From NCBI GenBank assembly GCA_016191815.1, contig JACPVI010000028.1, forward strand, positions 17,040-81,039: a DNA stretch of 64,000 bases, in the 5' to 3' direction. Shown here in pieces: positions 54,112-63,208 of this stretch (within the stretch, counting starts at the first letter, position 1; each line of letters begins with the position of its first letter). A program made the translations under genes and the position numbers. Source of the DNA: Myxococcales bacterium. Lineage in GTDB: Bacteria; Myxococcota; Myxococcia; Myxococcales; Myxococcaceae. The notes below the pieces were generated by a model that made no database searches, was not told the origin of the DNA, and saw nothing but the letters and a program-made list of their open reading frames with translations.

Positions 54112-54699
54112 ATGATGGCAAGGGTGCTCCTGTCGGCGATGCTTCTGTGCGCGCTGCCCGCGGCGGCGCAGGACTTGATGGAGCTTTTGAACAAGGGCCC
54201 GGTGGTCCTGGTCGAGGTCGACGGGAAGGGGAAGTTCGACAAGGCCACTGCGGTCACCCACATCAAGGTGCCCCCAGCGGAGGCCTGGAAGGCGGCCACC
54301 GACTTCGCCAACTTCAAGAACGTGATGCCCAAGCTCCTCAAGAGCGACGCCAAGAAGGTGAGCGAGACGCGCTGGGACGTGGACTTCGAGATCGAAGTGC
54401 CGGGCCCCAACACCTACTACACCTTCCGCTACGAGCTGGAGCCGGAGAAGCTGACCATGAAGGGGAACTGGGCCAAGGGCGACATCAAGGGCAGTTACTG
54501 CATCTGGCGGGTGGTGCCGCACAACGGCGAATCGCTCCTCTATTACACCACCGCCTCGAAGAACTTCTCCTCGCTGGCCCAGGACCTGGAAGACGAGCAG
54601 CAGACCATCACCGTGGGAGTGAACGTCACCGCCGCGCTCTCGGTGGCGAAGGCGATGAAGGCCCACCTGGAAGGGGGCGCGCGCGCGGCCTCGAAGTAG
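54112..54699 (+). CDS. Secreted SRPBCC-fold protein
   Basis: A 195-aa protein with a clear signal peptide (MARVLLSAMLLCALPAAAQ). The mature part follows the START/polyketide-cyclase fold: KVPPAEAWKAATDFANFKNVMPKL, a central beta sheet (WDVDFEIEVPGPNTYYTFRYELE) and a long C-terminal helix (NVTAALSVAKAMKAHLEG). Such folds bind hydrophobic ligands; the ligand is unknown. It follows pbpC by 9 bp and may share its transcript. Two ATGs are adjacent at 54112. Confidence 0.8.
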   Translation: MMARVLLSAMLLCALPAAAQDLMELLNKGPVVLVEVDGKGKFDKATAVTHIKVPPAEAWKAATDFANFKNVMPKLLKSDAKKVSETRWDVDFEIEVPGPNTYYTFRYELEPEKLTMKGNWAKGDIKGSYCIWRVVPHNGESLLYYTTASKNFSSLAQDLEDEQQTITVGVNVTAALSVAKAMKAHLEGGARAASK

Positions 54700-54729
54700 G
54701 CACTGAGCAGCCCGGGCAGCCGCTGAGCC

Positions 54730-56772
54730 TCAACCTCGCGTCCACTTCTCCAGCCAGCCCAGCACCGTCTGGTGCCATAGCACGCTGTTCTGCGGCTTGA
54801 GCACCCAGTGGTTCTCGTCGGGGAAGTGGAGGAGCTTCGAGGGGACCCCGAGCCTTTGCGCCGCGGTGAAGGCGCTCAGGCCCTGGGTCTCCACCAGCCG
54901 GAAGTCGTTGCCGCCATGGATGACCAGGAGCGGCGTCTTCCATTTCTTCACGTGCGCCGAGGGGTCGTGCTTGGAGTAGCCCAGCGGGTTGTCCCAGGGC
55001 GTGCCCCCGAATTCCCACTCCGGGAACCACAGCTCCTCGGTCTCGTAGTGGAAGCCTCCGGCGTTGAAGGAGCCGTCGTGGCTCACCAGGCAGCGGAAGC
55101 GGTCGGTCTGGCCGGCGCTCCAGAACACCATGAAGCCGCCGTAGGAAGCGCCGAGCGCGCAGGCGCGCCTCCCGTCCAGGAAGGGGTACTTCGCAAGCGC
55201 GAAGTCCAGCCCCTTCATCACGTCCTCGAACGGCGCGCCGCCCCAGTCCCGGCGGATGGCGTCGCTGAAGGCCTGGCCGTAGCCAGTGGAGCCGTGGAAG
55301 TCGACGAACACCACCGCGTAACCCGCCCCGGCGTACACCTGCGGGTTCCATCGGTAGTGGAACTGATCCTTCATCGAGCCCTGGGGGCCTCCGTGCACGA
55401 TCACCGCCACGGGGTACTTCCGTCCGGGCTTGAAGCCCACCGGCCGCACCAGGTAGCCGTACACCGTCTCGCCCTTCGCGCCGGGGAAGGAGAACTGCTC
55501 GTACTCGCCCGTCTGCGCCGCAGCCACCTTCTCTGCATTGAGGCGGGTGAGCGGGCGCGGATTCTTCCCGTCCGGTCCGACGACGAAGAGCTCCGCCGGC
55601 GCGGCCAGGGTGTCCAGCGAGTAGACGATTCCCGCCGCCAACGGCGCCGGCCGGGTGACGTTTCCCCGGTCCAGGAGCCGAGTCACCGCACCGCTCCAAA
55701 GGTCGATCGAGAAGAGCGAGTGGTTGCCGAGGTCGTCGGCGGTGGCGTACAGCTTGGAGCCGTCCGGGGCGAAGGCCAGCTCCGAGGGTGAGCGGTCCCA
55801 GGAGTCGGCCAGCACTCGGCGCGACCCGCTCGCCCGGTCGAGGAGCACGATTTGGCGCCGGTCCGCCTCGTAGCCCGGGCGCTCCATCGCGAAGTAGGCC
55901 AGCGTCTTTCCATCCGGCGAGTGGAGCGGCGCCTCGTCGGTGGCCGGGTTGGAGCCGGTGAGCAGCTTCGGCGGGGCGCTCGCGTCGGAGGGCGCCGAGT
56001 ACACGTCGAGGTTGGTGGTCCAGGCCGCGTCCCTCGTCAGCCTGCGTGCGGTGAAGGCCACCTCCCGCCCGTCCGGGGAGATGGAGATGTCCTCCACCCC
56101 TCCGAACGGCTTGGGCGGCACGTCGCCGTCGAAGCCGGCGGTGAGATCGATCGGCGCGGCCCCGCCGATCGTCCAGGCGAACAGGTGAGAGCGCTTCCCG
56201 TCCTCCCAGCTGTCCCAGTGGCGGAAGAGCAACGACTCGTAGGTGCGAGCCTTGACCTTCGACTTCTCCTTCTCCTGGTCGCGCTTGGCGGTCTCCTCCA
56301 GAGCCGGGGACTTCAGCTCCGGGTAGACCTCGGCGGTGAAGAGCAGCCGCTTCCCGTCGGGAAACACCCGCAGGTTGTCCAGGTCCACCGGCAACTTGGT
56401 GAGCTGCATCGCCTCGCCGCCGTCGATCGGCAGCCGCCACACCTGGGAAGAGCCGCTGCGAGTGGAGAGAAAGGCCAGCGACTTCCCGTCCGGCATCCAC
56501 CTGGGGCTGCCGTCGTTGGCCTCGTGTGTGGTCAGCCGGCGAAGCGCGCTCCCGTCGGTGCCCACCAGCCACAGGTCGGTCCTGCCCTTGTTGGCCTCGA
56601 GGTCCGTTGCCCTCACCGTGAAGGCGACCCACTTGCCATCGGGCGAGGGCTGCGGATCGGAGATGCGGTCCATCGCCAAGAGGTCCTGGACGGTGAAGGG
56701 ATGAGGTGCCGGCTTGGGCGCGGCCGAAAGCAGCGTCGCGATGAGTGTGGGAATGGTGCGGATGAATGCCAA
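54730..56772 (-). CDS. Prolyl oligopeptidase family peptidase (S9C, dipeptidyl-peptidase 5-like)
   Basis: A 680-aa serine peptidase. A short hydrophobic N-terminus (IRTIPTLIATLLSAAP) suggests export. A propeller of TolB/WD40-like repeats (PQPSPDGKWVAFTV, PRWMPDGKSLAFLS, SISPDGREVAFTAR) spans 40-400. The catalytic domain has the Ser543 motif GASYGGF, Asp in IHGGNDFRL and His in PDENHW. It is the last gene of the minus-strand run that starts with the NfeD genes, 7 bp after the zincin gene, so it is probably cotranscribed with them. It would trim peptides in the envelope. Confidence 0.9.
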   Translation of the reverse strand: MAFIRTIPTLIATLLSAAPKPAPHPFTVQDLLAMDRISDPQPSPDGKWVAFTVRATDLEANKGRTDLWLVGTDGSALRRLTTHEANDGSPRWMPDGKSLAFLSTRSGSSQVWRLPIDGGEAMQLTKLPVDLDNLRVFPDGKRLLFTAEVYPELKSPALEETAKRDQEKEKSKVKARTYESLLFRHWDSWEDGKRSHLFAWTIGGAAPIDLTAGFDGDVPPKPFGGVEDISISPDGREVAFTARRLTRDAAWTTNLDVYSAPSDASAPPKLLTGSNPATDEAPLHSPDGKTLAYFAMERPGYEADRRQIVLLDRASGSRRVLADSWDRSPSELAFAPDGSKLYATADDLGNHSLFSIDLWSGAVTRLLDRGNVTRPAPLAAGIVYSLDTLAAPAELFVVGPDGKNPRPLTRLNAEKVAAAQTGEYEQFSFPGAKGETVYGYLVRPVGFKPGRKYPVAVIVHGGPQGSMKDQFHYRWNPQVYAGAGYAVVFVDFHGSTGYGQAFSDAIRRDWGGAPFEDVMKGLDFALAKYPFLDGRRACALGASYGGFMVFWSAGQTDRFRCLVSHDGSFNAGGFHYETEELWFPEWEFGGTPWDNPLGYSKHDPSAHVKKWKTPLLVIHGGNDFRLVETQGLSAFTAAQRLGVPSKLLHFPDENHWVLKPQNSVLWHQTVLGWLEKWTRG

Positions 56773-56779
56773 GGGGCTC

Positions 56780-58432
56780 CTACCGCGGACGGGCTACGCC
56801 GGCCGCTCCCGCCCGCGAGGCGTGCTTCGAAGAGTGGGGGCGGCGAAGGAGCTCTCCCAAGAGAACTGCCTCGAGGAAGGCTCGCGGGTGGACGTCGATC
56901 GGGCCCGCCGCAGGCGCCTCGGCGTGCGAGGGCTGGTACGAGTCGGGGTGATGCTCTCCGGTGCCCACCGCCGGGATGGCCTCGCGCGCCAGCTCGAGGA
57001 TCCGCGGCTCCAGCTCGGGCTTTTTCCTCCACGCCAGCACCGCGCCCGCGATGATCGCCCGCGGATCTCGCTGCGAGGGCGCCCGGCCGGCGACCAAGGC
57101 ATCCCGCGCTCGGCCGGCCTCGGAGTGCTCATGGGGCCCGTAGTCCAGGCCGCTGACGTCGGACAGCCCCATCCCGCCCAGGGACTTGAGCGGGCCGGTG
57201 TGGAGGCGCTCGAGGATCGGCGCCGCCAGCTCGGCGAACACTTCGAACGGGAGGCTGACCAGCCTCCCGCCGAGTGGGAAGAGCAGCGGGATCGGCTCTT
57301 CCCCCAGGAAGCCGTGCCGCTCGCACCAGCGGGACCAGAGCTCCCGCGCCTGCTGACTGTGGCCGGAGCGCTCGAGCACCCTGCAGCCGGCGTGCACCCT
57401 GAGGTGCCGCGGCGGGTGGACGTCGTGGCGACCGGTGCGGCCGTCGACCACCGCCACCAAAACCTCGCGCGCGTCCTGGCGCGCGGCGAACAGCTCGACC
57501 ATCGTCTCCACGTAGGCCGGCCCACACATCAGGGTGCCGAAGACGTCGCAGAACGTCTCCTCGAACCAGGCCCCCATCAGGCGCTGCAGCTCCAGGATGT
57601 CCAGTTGCCCTCCGACGAAGCGCAAGGGCCGGGTGCCCATGTCCTCAGAGGAAAGGCTCAACTCCTCGCGGAGCTGCTTCTCCAGGCCGCGCACCGAGAT
57701 GAGGAAGTCGTGGCCGATCTCGTGCGCCACCGCCGGCCAGTACACCACGCGCTCGAAGAAGGAGGGCGGCAGGAAGATCGGCGCCACCGAGGTAGGCGCG
57801 AACCCGGTCCAGATGGCCAAGTCCACCGGAGCGAGCTGCGCCGCCGGATGTGCGGAGGAGAGCGGCAGGCCCTCCGCCTGGGCGTGGGTGAGGATCGGCG
57901 AGTAGCAGGCGTCCGCCAGCGCATCCGCGTCGCCGAGGAGCGGCAAAAGCTTCTTGTCGCGGCGCTGGCTCACCAGCTCGCGCGCCTCCTCCAGCACCAG
58001 GGAGAGGGCGTTCACCGCCTGCACCAGCGCCGAGTCCGGCCGCCCCTTCGCCTTCACCAGCTCGCTGCGGATGAGCTGGGCCCGCTTGGGAATCCACTCC
58101 CCGAGCAGCTCGTGGAACCGGCGGTTGGCCCGCTCGTGCTGGACTTCCTCGGCGAGGGCGGTGGCGGCCTTCTCCATCTCCTCCACCGCCGCGACCAGTT
58201 TTCTCCGCACCTCGGCGAACGGATCGGCCCTCGGCAAAGTCGGAGCCGCCTTCTTGGGGGCCGCCGCGACCTTTTGCCTCGCCCGGCGCTGAGGCCCTAG
58301 CCGGGGCTGCCCGGAGGGAAGCTCGGGGGACTTCTTCTTCAGGCTCTGCATCACCCCCACCACGAGCCCGAGCAGTCCGAGCACGATGTGGATGTTCCCG
58401 AGGATCGCCTTGATCAGCTCCTCGAAACTCAC
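56780..58432 (-). CDS. Membrane-anchored HExxH zincin, unknown family
   Basis: A 550-aa protein. Residues 8-25 form one membrane helix (ILGNIHIVLGLLGLVVGVM), followed by a basic linker rich in Lys, Pro and Ala and a helical domain (about 75-200). The HExxH zinc motif is at 237-241 (VAHEIGHDFLIS), and EE at 291-292 in the segment WFEETFCDVFGTLMCGP could give the third ligand. This EExxxDxxG arrangement is seen in several zincins, but I cannot name a family. The GTG start overlaps the stop of the 56-aa gene (GTGA), and FloA and NfeD are encoded just upstream. A protease acting at FloA/NfeD membrane domains is a fair inference; no direct evidence exists. Confidence 0.72.
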   Translation of the reverse strand: MSFEELIKAILGNIHIVLGLLGLVVGVMQSLKKKSPELPSGQPRLGPQRRARQKVAAAPKKAAPTLPRADPFAEVRRKLVAAVEEMEKAATALAEEVQHERANRRFHELLGEWIPKRAQLIRSELVKAKGRPDSALVQAVNALSLVLEEARELVSQRRDKKLLPLLGDADALADACYSPILTHAQAEGLPLSSAHPAAQLAPVDLAIWTGFAPTSVAPIFLPPSFFERVVYWPAVAHEIGHDFLISVRGLEKQLREELSLSSEDMGTRPLRFVGGQLDILELQRLMGAWFEETFCDVFGTLMCGPAYVETMVELFAARQDAREVLVAVVDGRTGRHDVHPPRHLRVHAGCRVLERSGHSQQARELWSRWCERHGFLGEEPIPLLFPLGGRLVSLPFEVFAELAAPILERLHTGPLKSLGGMGLSDVSGLDYGPHEHSEAGRARDALVAGRAPSQRDPRAIIAGAVLAWRKKPELEPRILELAREAIPAVGTGEHHPDSYQPSHAEAPAAGPIDVHPRAFLEAVLLGELLRRPHSSKHASRAGAAGVARPR

Positions 58433-58599
58433 CGCTGCGCCCTTTCCCGCAGGGCGGCAGAGGGCCGGGGTGAGGGTGGCCTGGGTGAGGGCGGCCGCCG
58501 CACTCCCTTTGGAGGCCCGAGCACCTCCGCGAGGACGAGCCGCTTCACCAGGGTCCCGCGGTCGCGCAGGAACCCGAACAGGTCCGCCGGCGTTTCCAC
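58429..58599 (-). CDS. 56-aa basic protein between floA and the zincin gene
   Basis: A short gene starting GTG directly after the floA stop and ending in a TGA that overlaps the zincin's GTG. The product opens VETPADLFGFLRDRGTLVKR and LVLAEVLGPPKGVRR. That looks like a real amphipathic helical domain of about 35 residues. The last 20 residues (PPSPRP..., ALRERAQR) are encoded by the palindromic repeat at 58439 and are probably a later addition. The perfect fit between two genes and the coupled stop/start argue for expression. No family is recognised. A small adaptor linking FloA to the protease is conceivable. Confidence 0.55.
   Translation of the reverse strand: METPADLFGFLRDRGTLVKRLVLAEVLGPPKGVRRPPSPRPPSPRPSAALRERAQR
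58439..58474. repeat. Palindromic intragenic repeat, copy D
   Basis: GCCCTTTCCCGC followed by GGGCGGCAGAGGGCCGGGGTGAGG is a degraded form of the same element as at 51604. It supplies the C-terminal codons of the 56-aa protein. Confidence 0.55.
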
Positions 58600-59589
58600 T
58601 CAGGCCGCCTCGGAAGTCCCGGGCTCTCGCTTCACGCTGCCCGCGATGCCCTGCCGCATCTCGGTGTCGGCCATCACGTTCCGCATGTTGTAGTAGTCGA
58701 GCACGCCCAGCCGTCCGGTGCGGAACGCGTCGGAGATGGCCATCGGGATCTGCGCCTCCGACTCCACCAGCTTGGCGCGCATCTCCTGGGTCTTGGCCTT
58801 CATCTCCTGCTCGTTGGCCACCGCCAGGGCGCGCCGCGACTCGGCCCTCGCCTGGGCGACCTGCTTGTCCGCCTCGGCCTGCTCGGCCTGGAGCTTGGCG
58901 CCGATGTTCGCCCCCACGTCCACGTCGGCGATGTCCACCGAGAGGATCTCGAACGCGGTGCCGGCGTCGAGCCCCTTCTTCAGCACCGCCTTGGAGATCA
59001 TGTCCGGGTTCTCCAACACCTGCTTGTAGTCGACCGCCGAGCCGATGGTGGAGACGACTCCCTCGCCGACCCGCGCCAGCACGGTGGCCTCGCCGGCGCC
59101 GCCCACCAGCCGCTCGATGTTCGCCCGCACGGTGACTCGGGCCATCGCGTAGAGCTGGATGCCGTCCTTGGCCACCGCCGACACCTTGGGCGTCTCGATC
59201 ACCTTCGGGGTCACCGACATCGCCACCGCCTCGAGCACGTTCCGGCCGGCGAGGTCGATCGCCGCGGCGCGCTTGAAGTCCAGGCTGATTCCGGCCTTCT
59301 CGGCGGAGATGAGCGCGTTCACCACCATCTCCACCCGCCCGCCGGCGAGGTAGTGCGCCTCGAGCGCGTTCACCGTCACCTCCAACCCGGCCTTCACCGC
59401 GCTGATCCGCGCGTTGACGATCTGGTCCGGCGGCACCCGCCGCAGGCGCATCGCGATGAGCGAGAGCATGCTCACCCCGGCGCCGGAGGCCTTGGCGGCG
59501 ATCCACAGCCGCAAGGGGACCATGTACATGATCACCATGAAGGCGAGCAGCGCGAGCGCGCCCAGGAAGATGACCGCGAAGTTACCCAT
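58600..59589 (-). CDS. floA: Flotillin-like protein FloA
   Basis: A 329-aa SPFH-domain scaffold of membrane microdomains. It has one N-terminal membrane hairpin ([20 protein letters not shown]), the FloA-specific region ([20 protein letters not shown]), the SPFH core (about 100-235) and a long Ala/Glu coiled coil (about 235-300) that oligomerises. Length matches Bacillus FloA (331). Flotillins organise lipid domains that host signalling and secretion proteins. The upstream nfeD genes end 3 bp from its start, the same gene order as yqeZ-floA in Bacillus. The ATG at 59589 precedes the hydrophobic hairpin. Confidence 0.93.
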   Translation of the reverse strand: MGNFAVIFLGALALLAFMVIMYMVPLRLWIAAKASGAGVSMLSLIAMRLRRVPPDQIVNARISAVKAGLEVTVNALEAHYLAGGRVEMVVNALISAEKAGISLDFKRAAAIDLAGRNVLEAVAMSVTPKVIETPKVSAVAKDGIQLYAMARVTVRANIERLVGGAGEATVLARVGEGVVSTIGSAVDYKQVLENPDMISKAVLKKGLDAGTAFEILSVDIADVDVGANIGAKLQAEQAEADKQVAQARAESRRALAVANEQEMKAKTQEMRAKLVESEAQIPMAISDAFRTGRLGVLDYYNMRNVMADTEMRQGIAGSVKREPGTSEAA

Positions 59590-59592
59590 GGC

Positions 59593-60078
59593 TCACTGAC
59601 CTCCTGCGTAGCGGGTGACCGGCTCGACCACGACCCTGCCGCCTTCCACGCGGCTGACCCGGACCTCGGTTCCGGGCTCCACGTACACGCCTTCGGTGAC
59701 GACGTCCACAAGCTTCTGGGCGATCCGGGCCGTCCCCGAGGGCCGCAGCGGCGTCACCACCCTCCCCATCTGGCCGGCCAGCAGGGCGAGCTTGGGGTCG
59801 GGCGCCTTGCCCTCTTGCACCTCCTCGAGCACCAGCTGCTTGGCGGTGCGGCTCTTCCTGAACCAGGAGACGATCAGCGCGGCGCCGGCGACGCCGCCCA
59901 GGAGCGCCAGCACGCCCTCGAGCGGCCCCAGCTTGACGAAGGCCAGCACCACCGCCGCCACGCTCATCGCGACGCCGGTGATGCCGATCACCGCGAAGCC
60001 CGGGGTGAAGACCTCGATCAGCACCAAGGTGAGCCCCACCACCAGGAGCGCCACCACCAAAAGCACCCAGAGCATCAT
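59593..60078 (-). CDS. Short NfeD-family membrane protein
   Basis: A 161-aa protein with two to three N-terminal helices (LWVLLVVALLVVGLTLVLIEV, then AVIGITGVAMSVAAVVLAF) and a C-terminal OB fold (GRVVTPLRPSGTARI, VEPGTEVRVSRVEGGRVVVEPV). These NfeD proteins lack the protease part and partner SPFH proteins. The ATG overlaps the TGA of the long NfeD gene (ATGATG), and floA starts 3 bp after its stop, so NfeD long, NfeD short and FloA should be made together. Confidence 0.88.
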   Translation of the reverse strand: MMLWVLLVVALLVVGLTLVLIEVFTPGFAVIGITGVAMSVAAVVLAFVKLGPLEGVLALLGGVAGAALIVSWFRKSRTAKQLVLEEVQEGKAPDPKLALLAGQMGRVVTPLRPSGTARIAQKLVDVVTEGVYVEPGTEVRVSRVEGGRVVVEPVTRYAGGQ

Positions 60079-61475
60079 CCATTCTCTCCTTCCGGCTTGG
60101 CCGGCTCGACCACCAGCCGGCCACCCTCCACTCGGACCACGCGCACCCTTTCGCCCACCCCGGCGAAGCCGAACTCCAGCCGGGCCTCCGCCTTGCGGTT
60201 GATCACCTCCACCCGCCCGGAGGGGCGAAGGTCGGTGATCGCCACTCCGAGCTGCCCGACCAAGGCCTCCAGCCCGCCGCCTCCCGCCTCGAGCCGGGGA
60301 GTGGCCACCACCTCGGCGAGGATGAGCTTCTTGCCGAAGCGCGACTCGGGGAGGTAGCGCACCGCCACCACGTACAGCCCGAAGGTGAACAGCACCGAGG
60401 CGAACACCGATGCCAGCGCCCTGGGGATGCCGCCGCTGCCCCAAGCCACGCCAAGGGGGAGCCGGTCGAGGTCCACCAGCGCGAGGAAGAGGCTGGCCAG
60501 CACCAGGTGCACGCCGATCAGCCCGAACACCACGTGGCCCGGGTAGAAGTACTCGATGCCGATCAGCACCAGCCCGGCGAACAGAAGGAGCACCTCCTCC
60601 CAGCCGGCGAGGTTCACCGCGTGGTGCCCGAGGAAGAAGAGCGCCAGGCACCCAAGGCCGGTGAGCAAGGCGAGCCCGCTCTTGGGGTGGACCAGCTCGA
60701 TGAGGATCCCGAGCAGGCCCAGCACCATCAGCACCACCGCCACCGCGGGCTCGGCGAGGAAGCCCGCCACCAGCTCCGCCGCGGTGCGCTGGGGACGCTC
60801 CACCCGCGGGGGATCGCGCCCAAACTTCTGCCAGAGCTCGTCCTCGCTCGAGGCCACCACGTCGGCGACTCCGAAGGCGATCGCCTGGGACGAGTCCAGC
60901 GTGACCAGCTTCCCCTTCTCGTTCAGGCCGGGGACCACCACGTCGCCGTCCACCATCGCCCTGGCGACCTCGGGCGGGCGGCCGTTGGCGGTGGCGGTGG
61001 TGGCCATCTCCTGGCGCATGTAGGAGGCGACCTTCTCGTCGACCTTCGGATCCCCCGAGCCGACGATCACCGGAGTGGCGGCGCCGATCATCGCTCCTTC
61101 GGCCACCGCCACCACGTCGCAGGCGAGGGTGATCAGCGCCCCCGCGGAGATGGCTCGCGGCCGGACCCAGCAGAGGGTGGTGGCCTGGGAGGCGAGCATC
61201 GCGTCGCGGATCTGGATCGCCGCCTCCAGCCTTCCGCCCAGGGTGTTCAGCTCGAGGACCACCACCTCTCCCTCGCGATGGTCGGAGAGCACCCGGCCGA
61301 GGTAGGCGGCCAGGCCGGAGTCCACCTCGCCGTCCACGCGCACCAGGCTTACCCGGCCGAGCTTGGGGATGTCGGGCGCCGGCCGCGGACTCGGAGCGGG
61401 GGCACCGGGCCGCGCCTGGGCGGCGAGCGATGTCGCCGCCAGCAAGCCCAACAGCGCGCCTCGCCGAGGCCACAT
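60075..61475 (-). CDS. Long NfeD: ClpP-like membrane serine protease
   Basis: A 466-aa protein. A signal peptide (GALLGLLAATSLAAQA) leads into a ClpP/crotonase-like protease domain (about 40-215): LELNTLGGRLEAA replaces the usual NTPGG, the nucleophile is probably Ser110 (RAISAGALI), and Lys148 (VDEKVASY) is the likely base, as in archaeal 1510-N. Four to five membrane helices (about 230-385) and a C-terminal OB fold (LRPSGRVEVINRKAEARLE, VVRVEGGRLVVEPAK) complete the family plan. Homologues cleave the hydrophobic tail of the partner stomatin, here presumably FloA. It is the first gene of the operon. Confidence 0.9.
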   Translation of the reverse strand: MWPRRGALLGLLAATSLAAQARPGAPAPSPRPAPDIPKLGRVSLVRVDGEVDSGLAAYLGRVLSDHREGEVVVLELNTLGGRLEAAIQIRDAMLASQATTLCWVRPRAISAGALITLACDVVAVAEGAMIGAATPVIVGSGDPKVDEKVASYMRQEMATTATANGRPPEVARAMVDGDVVVPGLNEKGKLVTLDSSQAIAFGVADVVASSEDELWQKFGRDPPRVERPQRTAAELVAGFLAEPAVAVVLMVLGLLGILIELVHPKSGLALLTGLGCLALFFLGHHAVNLAGWEEVLLLFAGLVLIGIEYFYPGHVVFGLIGVHLVLASLFLALVDLDRLPLGVAWGSGGIPRALASVFASVLFTFGLYVVAVRYLPESRFGKKLILAEVVATPRLEAGGGGLEALVGQLGVAITDLRPSGRVEVINRKAEARLEFGFAGVGERVRVVRVEGGRLVVEPAKPEGENG

Positions 61476-61546
61476 CGCTGACGCTCCGGGTCCGGTCCAC
61501 CGCGCATGTAACGCGGTGCGAGCTGGCTTGGCAAGGCGAGGGGGAG

Positions 61547-63208
61547 TCAGGGGCAGCCCGCCTGATTGCCGGTGGGCGATGGGCTGAAGCTGTTCAGCCC
61601 GCCGAGCAGGCAGCCCCCGCCGAAGGCGTTGAGCCGGATACGACCAGTGGCGCCTCCTCCTCCGCCACCGCCGCCGGTATCCCCACCGTTCTCACCCGAG
61701 GTGGGAGGCGCGTCGGCGGTGCCGCCGCTCCCGCCGTTTCCGCCCTTGTTTCCGTTCTCGCTGCCGCCGGCGGCGGCTGACTTGCCGTTGATGGTTCCAT
61801 CGGCTCCCGGATCGCCCGGGTTGCCGTCGCCATCGCCCTCCCCGCCGCCCCCTCCGTTGGCGGTGACTCCCGCCATCTGGGGGATCTCGATGCGCGCGCC
61901 CTCCAGGAGGATGGCGCCTCCGCTGCCGCCTCCGCCACCGCCTCCGATGGAGCCGGCCGCGCCGGCGCCGCCGCCGCCCCGCGCCGAGATGGAGCCTTCG
62001 ACGCGCATCAGGCCGCTGGCGGAGAGTTGCAGTGCGCCGCCGCCCGCGCCGCCCAGTCCGCCGGGAACCCCGCCCTTGCCGCCGGGGCACCCGCCGCGGA
62101 GAGGCGCCAGAATTGGATTCCCCACCGCGGTTCCGCGCGCTCCTCCCAGGTAGCTCGGGTAGCCCAAGCCGCCGTCGCCGCCCTCTGTGGCGAAGCCTCC
62201 CCCTCCGCCGCCTCCGAAGACGGAACTGGTGCTCTTCGAGCCGGCGCCGGCGCCACCGTCGCAGGCGTCGGGGAGCGAGCCGCCCGGGCCGGGGACGTGC
62301 CCGGAGGCGCCGGCGTTGATTGTCCCGCGGACCAAGGCGTCGCCGTAGACGGCAAGGATGACCGGCCGCGAGCCGGTGAGATTGAGGCTCCCGCCTACGG
62401 CGATGGTGAGACCGCGGACGGGGAGGACGACCGCCGGAATCCCTCCCGGCTGGACGATGGGCACCGCCTTCGGCGGCTGCTGGCCGCACCAGCCGCCATC
62501 GAGGGTGGTGGAGTCGAAGAAGGCCGAGCAGGAGAGGCTGAGCGGGAGCTGGGGGGCGAAGGCGGTGGGATCGAAATTGGAAACCGGGTAGGGGAAGCCG
62601 CCATCCGGCGGTGTGCCCGCGTCGGGGCCGCCGCCGTCGGGCGGTGAAACCTCGCAGGCTTCGGTGCAGCCCGGCTCGAGGCAGTCGGGAACGCCGTCGC
62701 AGTCGGTGTCGAGTTGGTCCCCGCAGACTTCGGCGGCGAGCGGGTGGGCCGATGGCCGGTCATCGAGGCAGTCGGGGCCTCCGGTGGCGGCGGGACGGAA
62801 GCCGTCGCCGTCGGAGTCGAGCGAGCGCGGGAGGGCGGACAGCCAGATGGCAACCTCGCGGTGCTGCGGCGGGAGAAGCTCTTCCACGTAGAGGTCGCTC
62901 TCGTCGTTGAGGACCGGTCGGCCATCGCAGGGCCCGAAGAAGCCGTGGGCCTGCAATTCGATTTGCCCCTCCAGCCCCTGCCGGGAGAGCACCACCACCT
63001 TGAAGCGGTTTCGGTCTCCGCGGCTGAGCAGCGGGGAGACGTGCTTGGAGCCGTCCGGCCCGGTGGCGGAGAGCTGGAGGCAGGTGGATCTCACTTCGGG
63101 TGCCAGCCGGAGATCGACGGCGAGCGAGCCCTCGGGAGTGGGGGGCGCGGAGCATGCCGCGAGGGCGGCCACCGCGAGGCTCAAGGAGCTTCGGGGGATG
63201 CGGGGCAT
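61547..63208 (-). CDS. Glycine-rich lipoprotein with MopE-type metal motif
   Basis: A 553-aa protein. The signal ends LAVAALAACSAPP, a lipobox. Residues 135-190 hold a MopE-like motif: LDSDGDGFRPAATGGPDCLD and AEVCGDQLDTDCDGVPDC, known from proteins that bind calcium or metal on the surface. After a Pro/Gly linker, a region at 250-290 (RGLTIAVGGSLNLTGSRPVI) resembles the parallel beta helix of Gly-rich surface proteins. It runs into a very Gly/Ala/Ser-rich part (about 320-530) with poly-Gly tracts. The start at 63208 leaves a compact signal; an ATG at 63235 would add nine residues. Adhesion or matrix function is likely but not shown. Confidence 0.72.
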   Translation of the reverse strand: MPRIPRSSLSLAVAALAACSAPPTPEGSLAVDLRLAPEVRSTCLQLSATGPDGSKHVSPLLSRGDRNRFKVVVLSRQGLEGQIELQAHGFFGPCDGRPVLNDESDLYVEELLPPQHREVAIWLSALPRSLDSDGDGFRPAATGGPDCLDDRPSAHPLAAEVCGDQLDTDCDGVPDCLEPGCTEACEVSPPDGGGPDAGTPPDGGFPYPVSNFDPTAFAPQLPLSLSCSAFFDSTTLDGGWCGQQPPKAVPIVQPGGIPAVVLPVRGLTIAVGGSLNLTGSRPVILAVYGDALVRGTINAGASGHVPGPGGSLPDACDGGAGAGSKSTSSVFGGGGGGGFATEGGDGGLGYPSYLGGARGTAVGNPILAPLRGGCPGGKGGVPGGLGGAGGGALQLSASGLMRVEGSISARGGGGAGAAGSIGGGGGGGSGGAILLEGARIEIPQMAGVTANGGGGGEGDGDGNPGDPGADGTINGKSAAAGGSENGNKGGNGGSGGTADAPPTSGENGGDTGGGGGGGGATGRIRLNAFGGGCLLGGLNSFSPSPTGNQAGCP

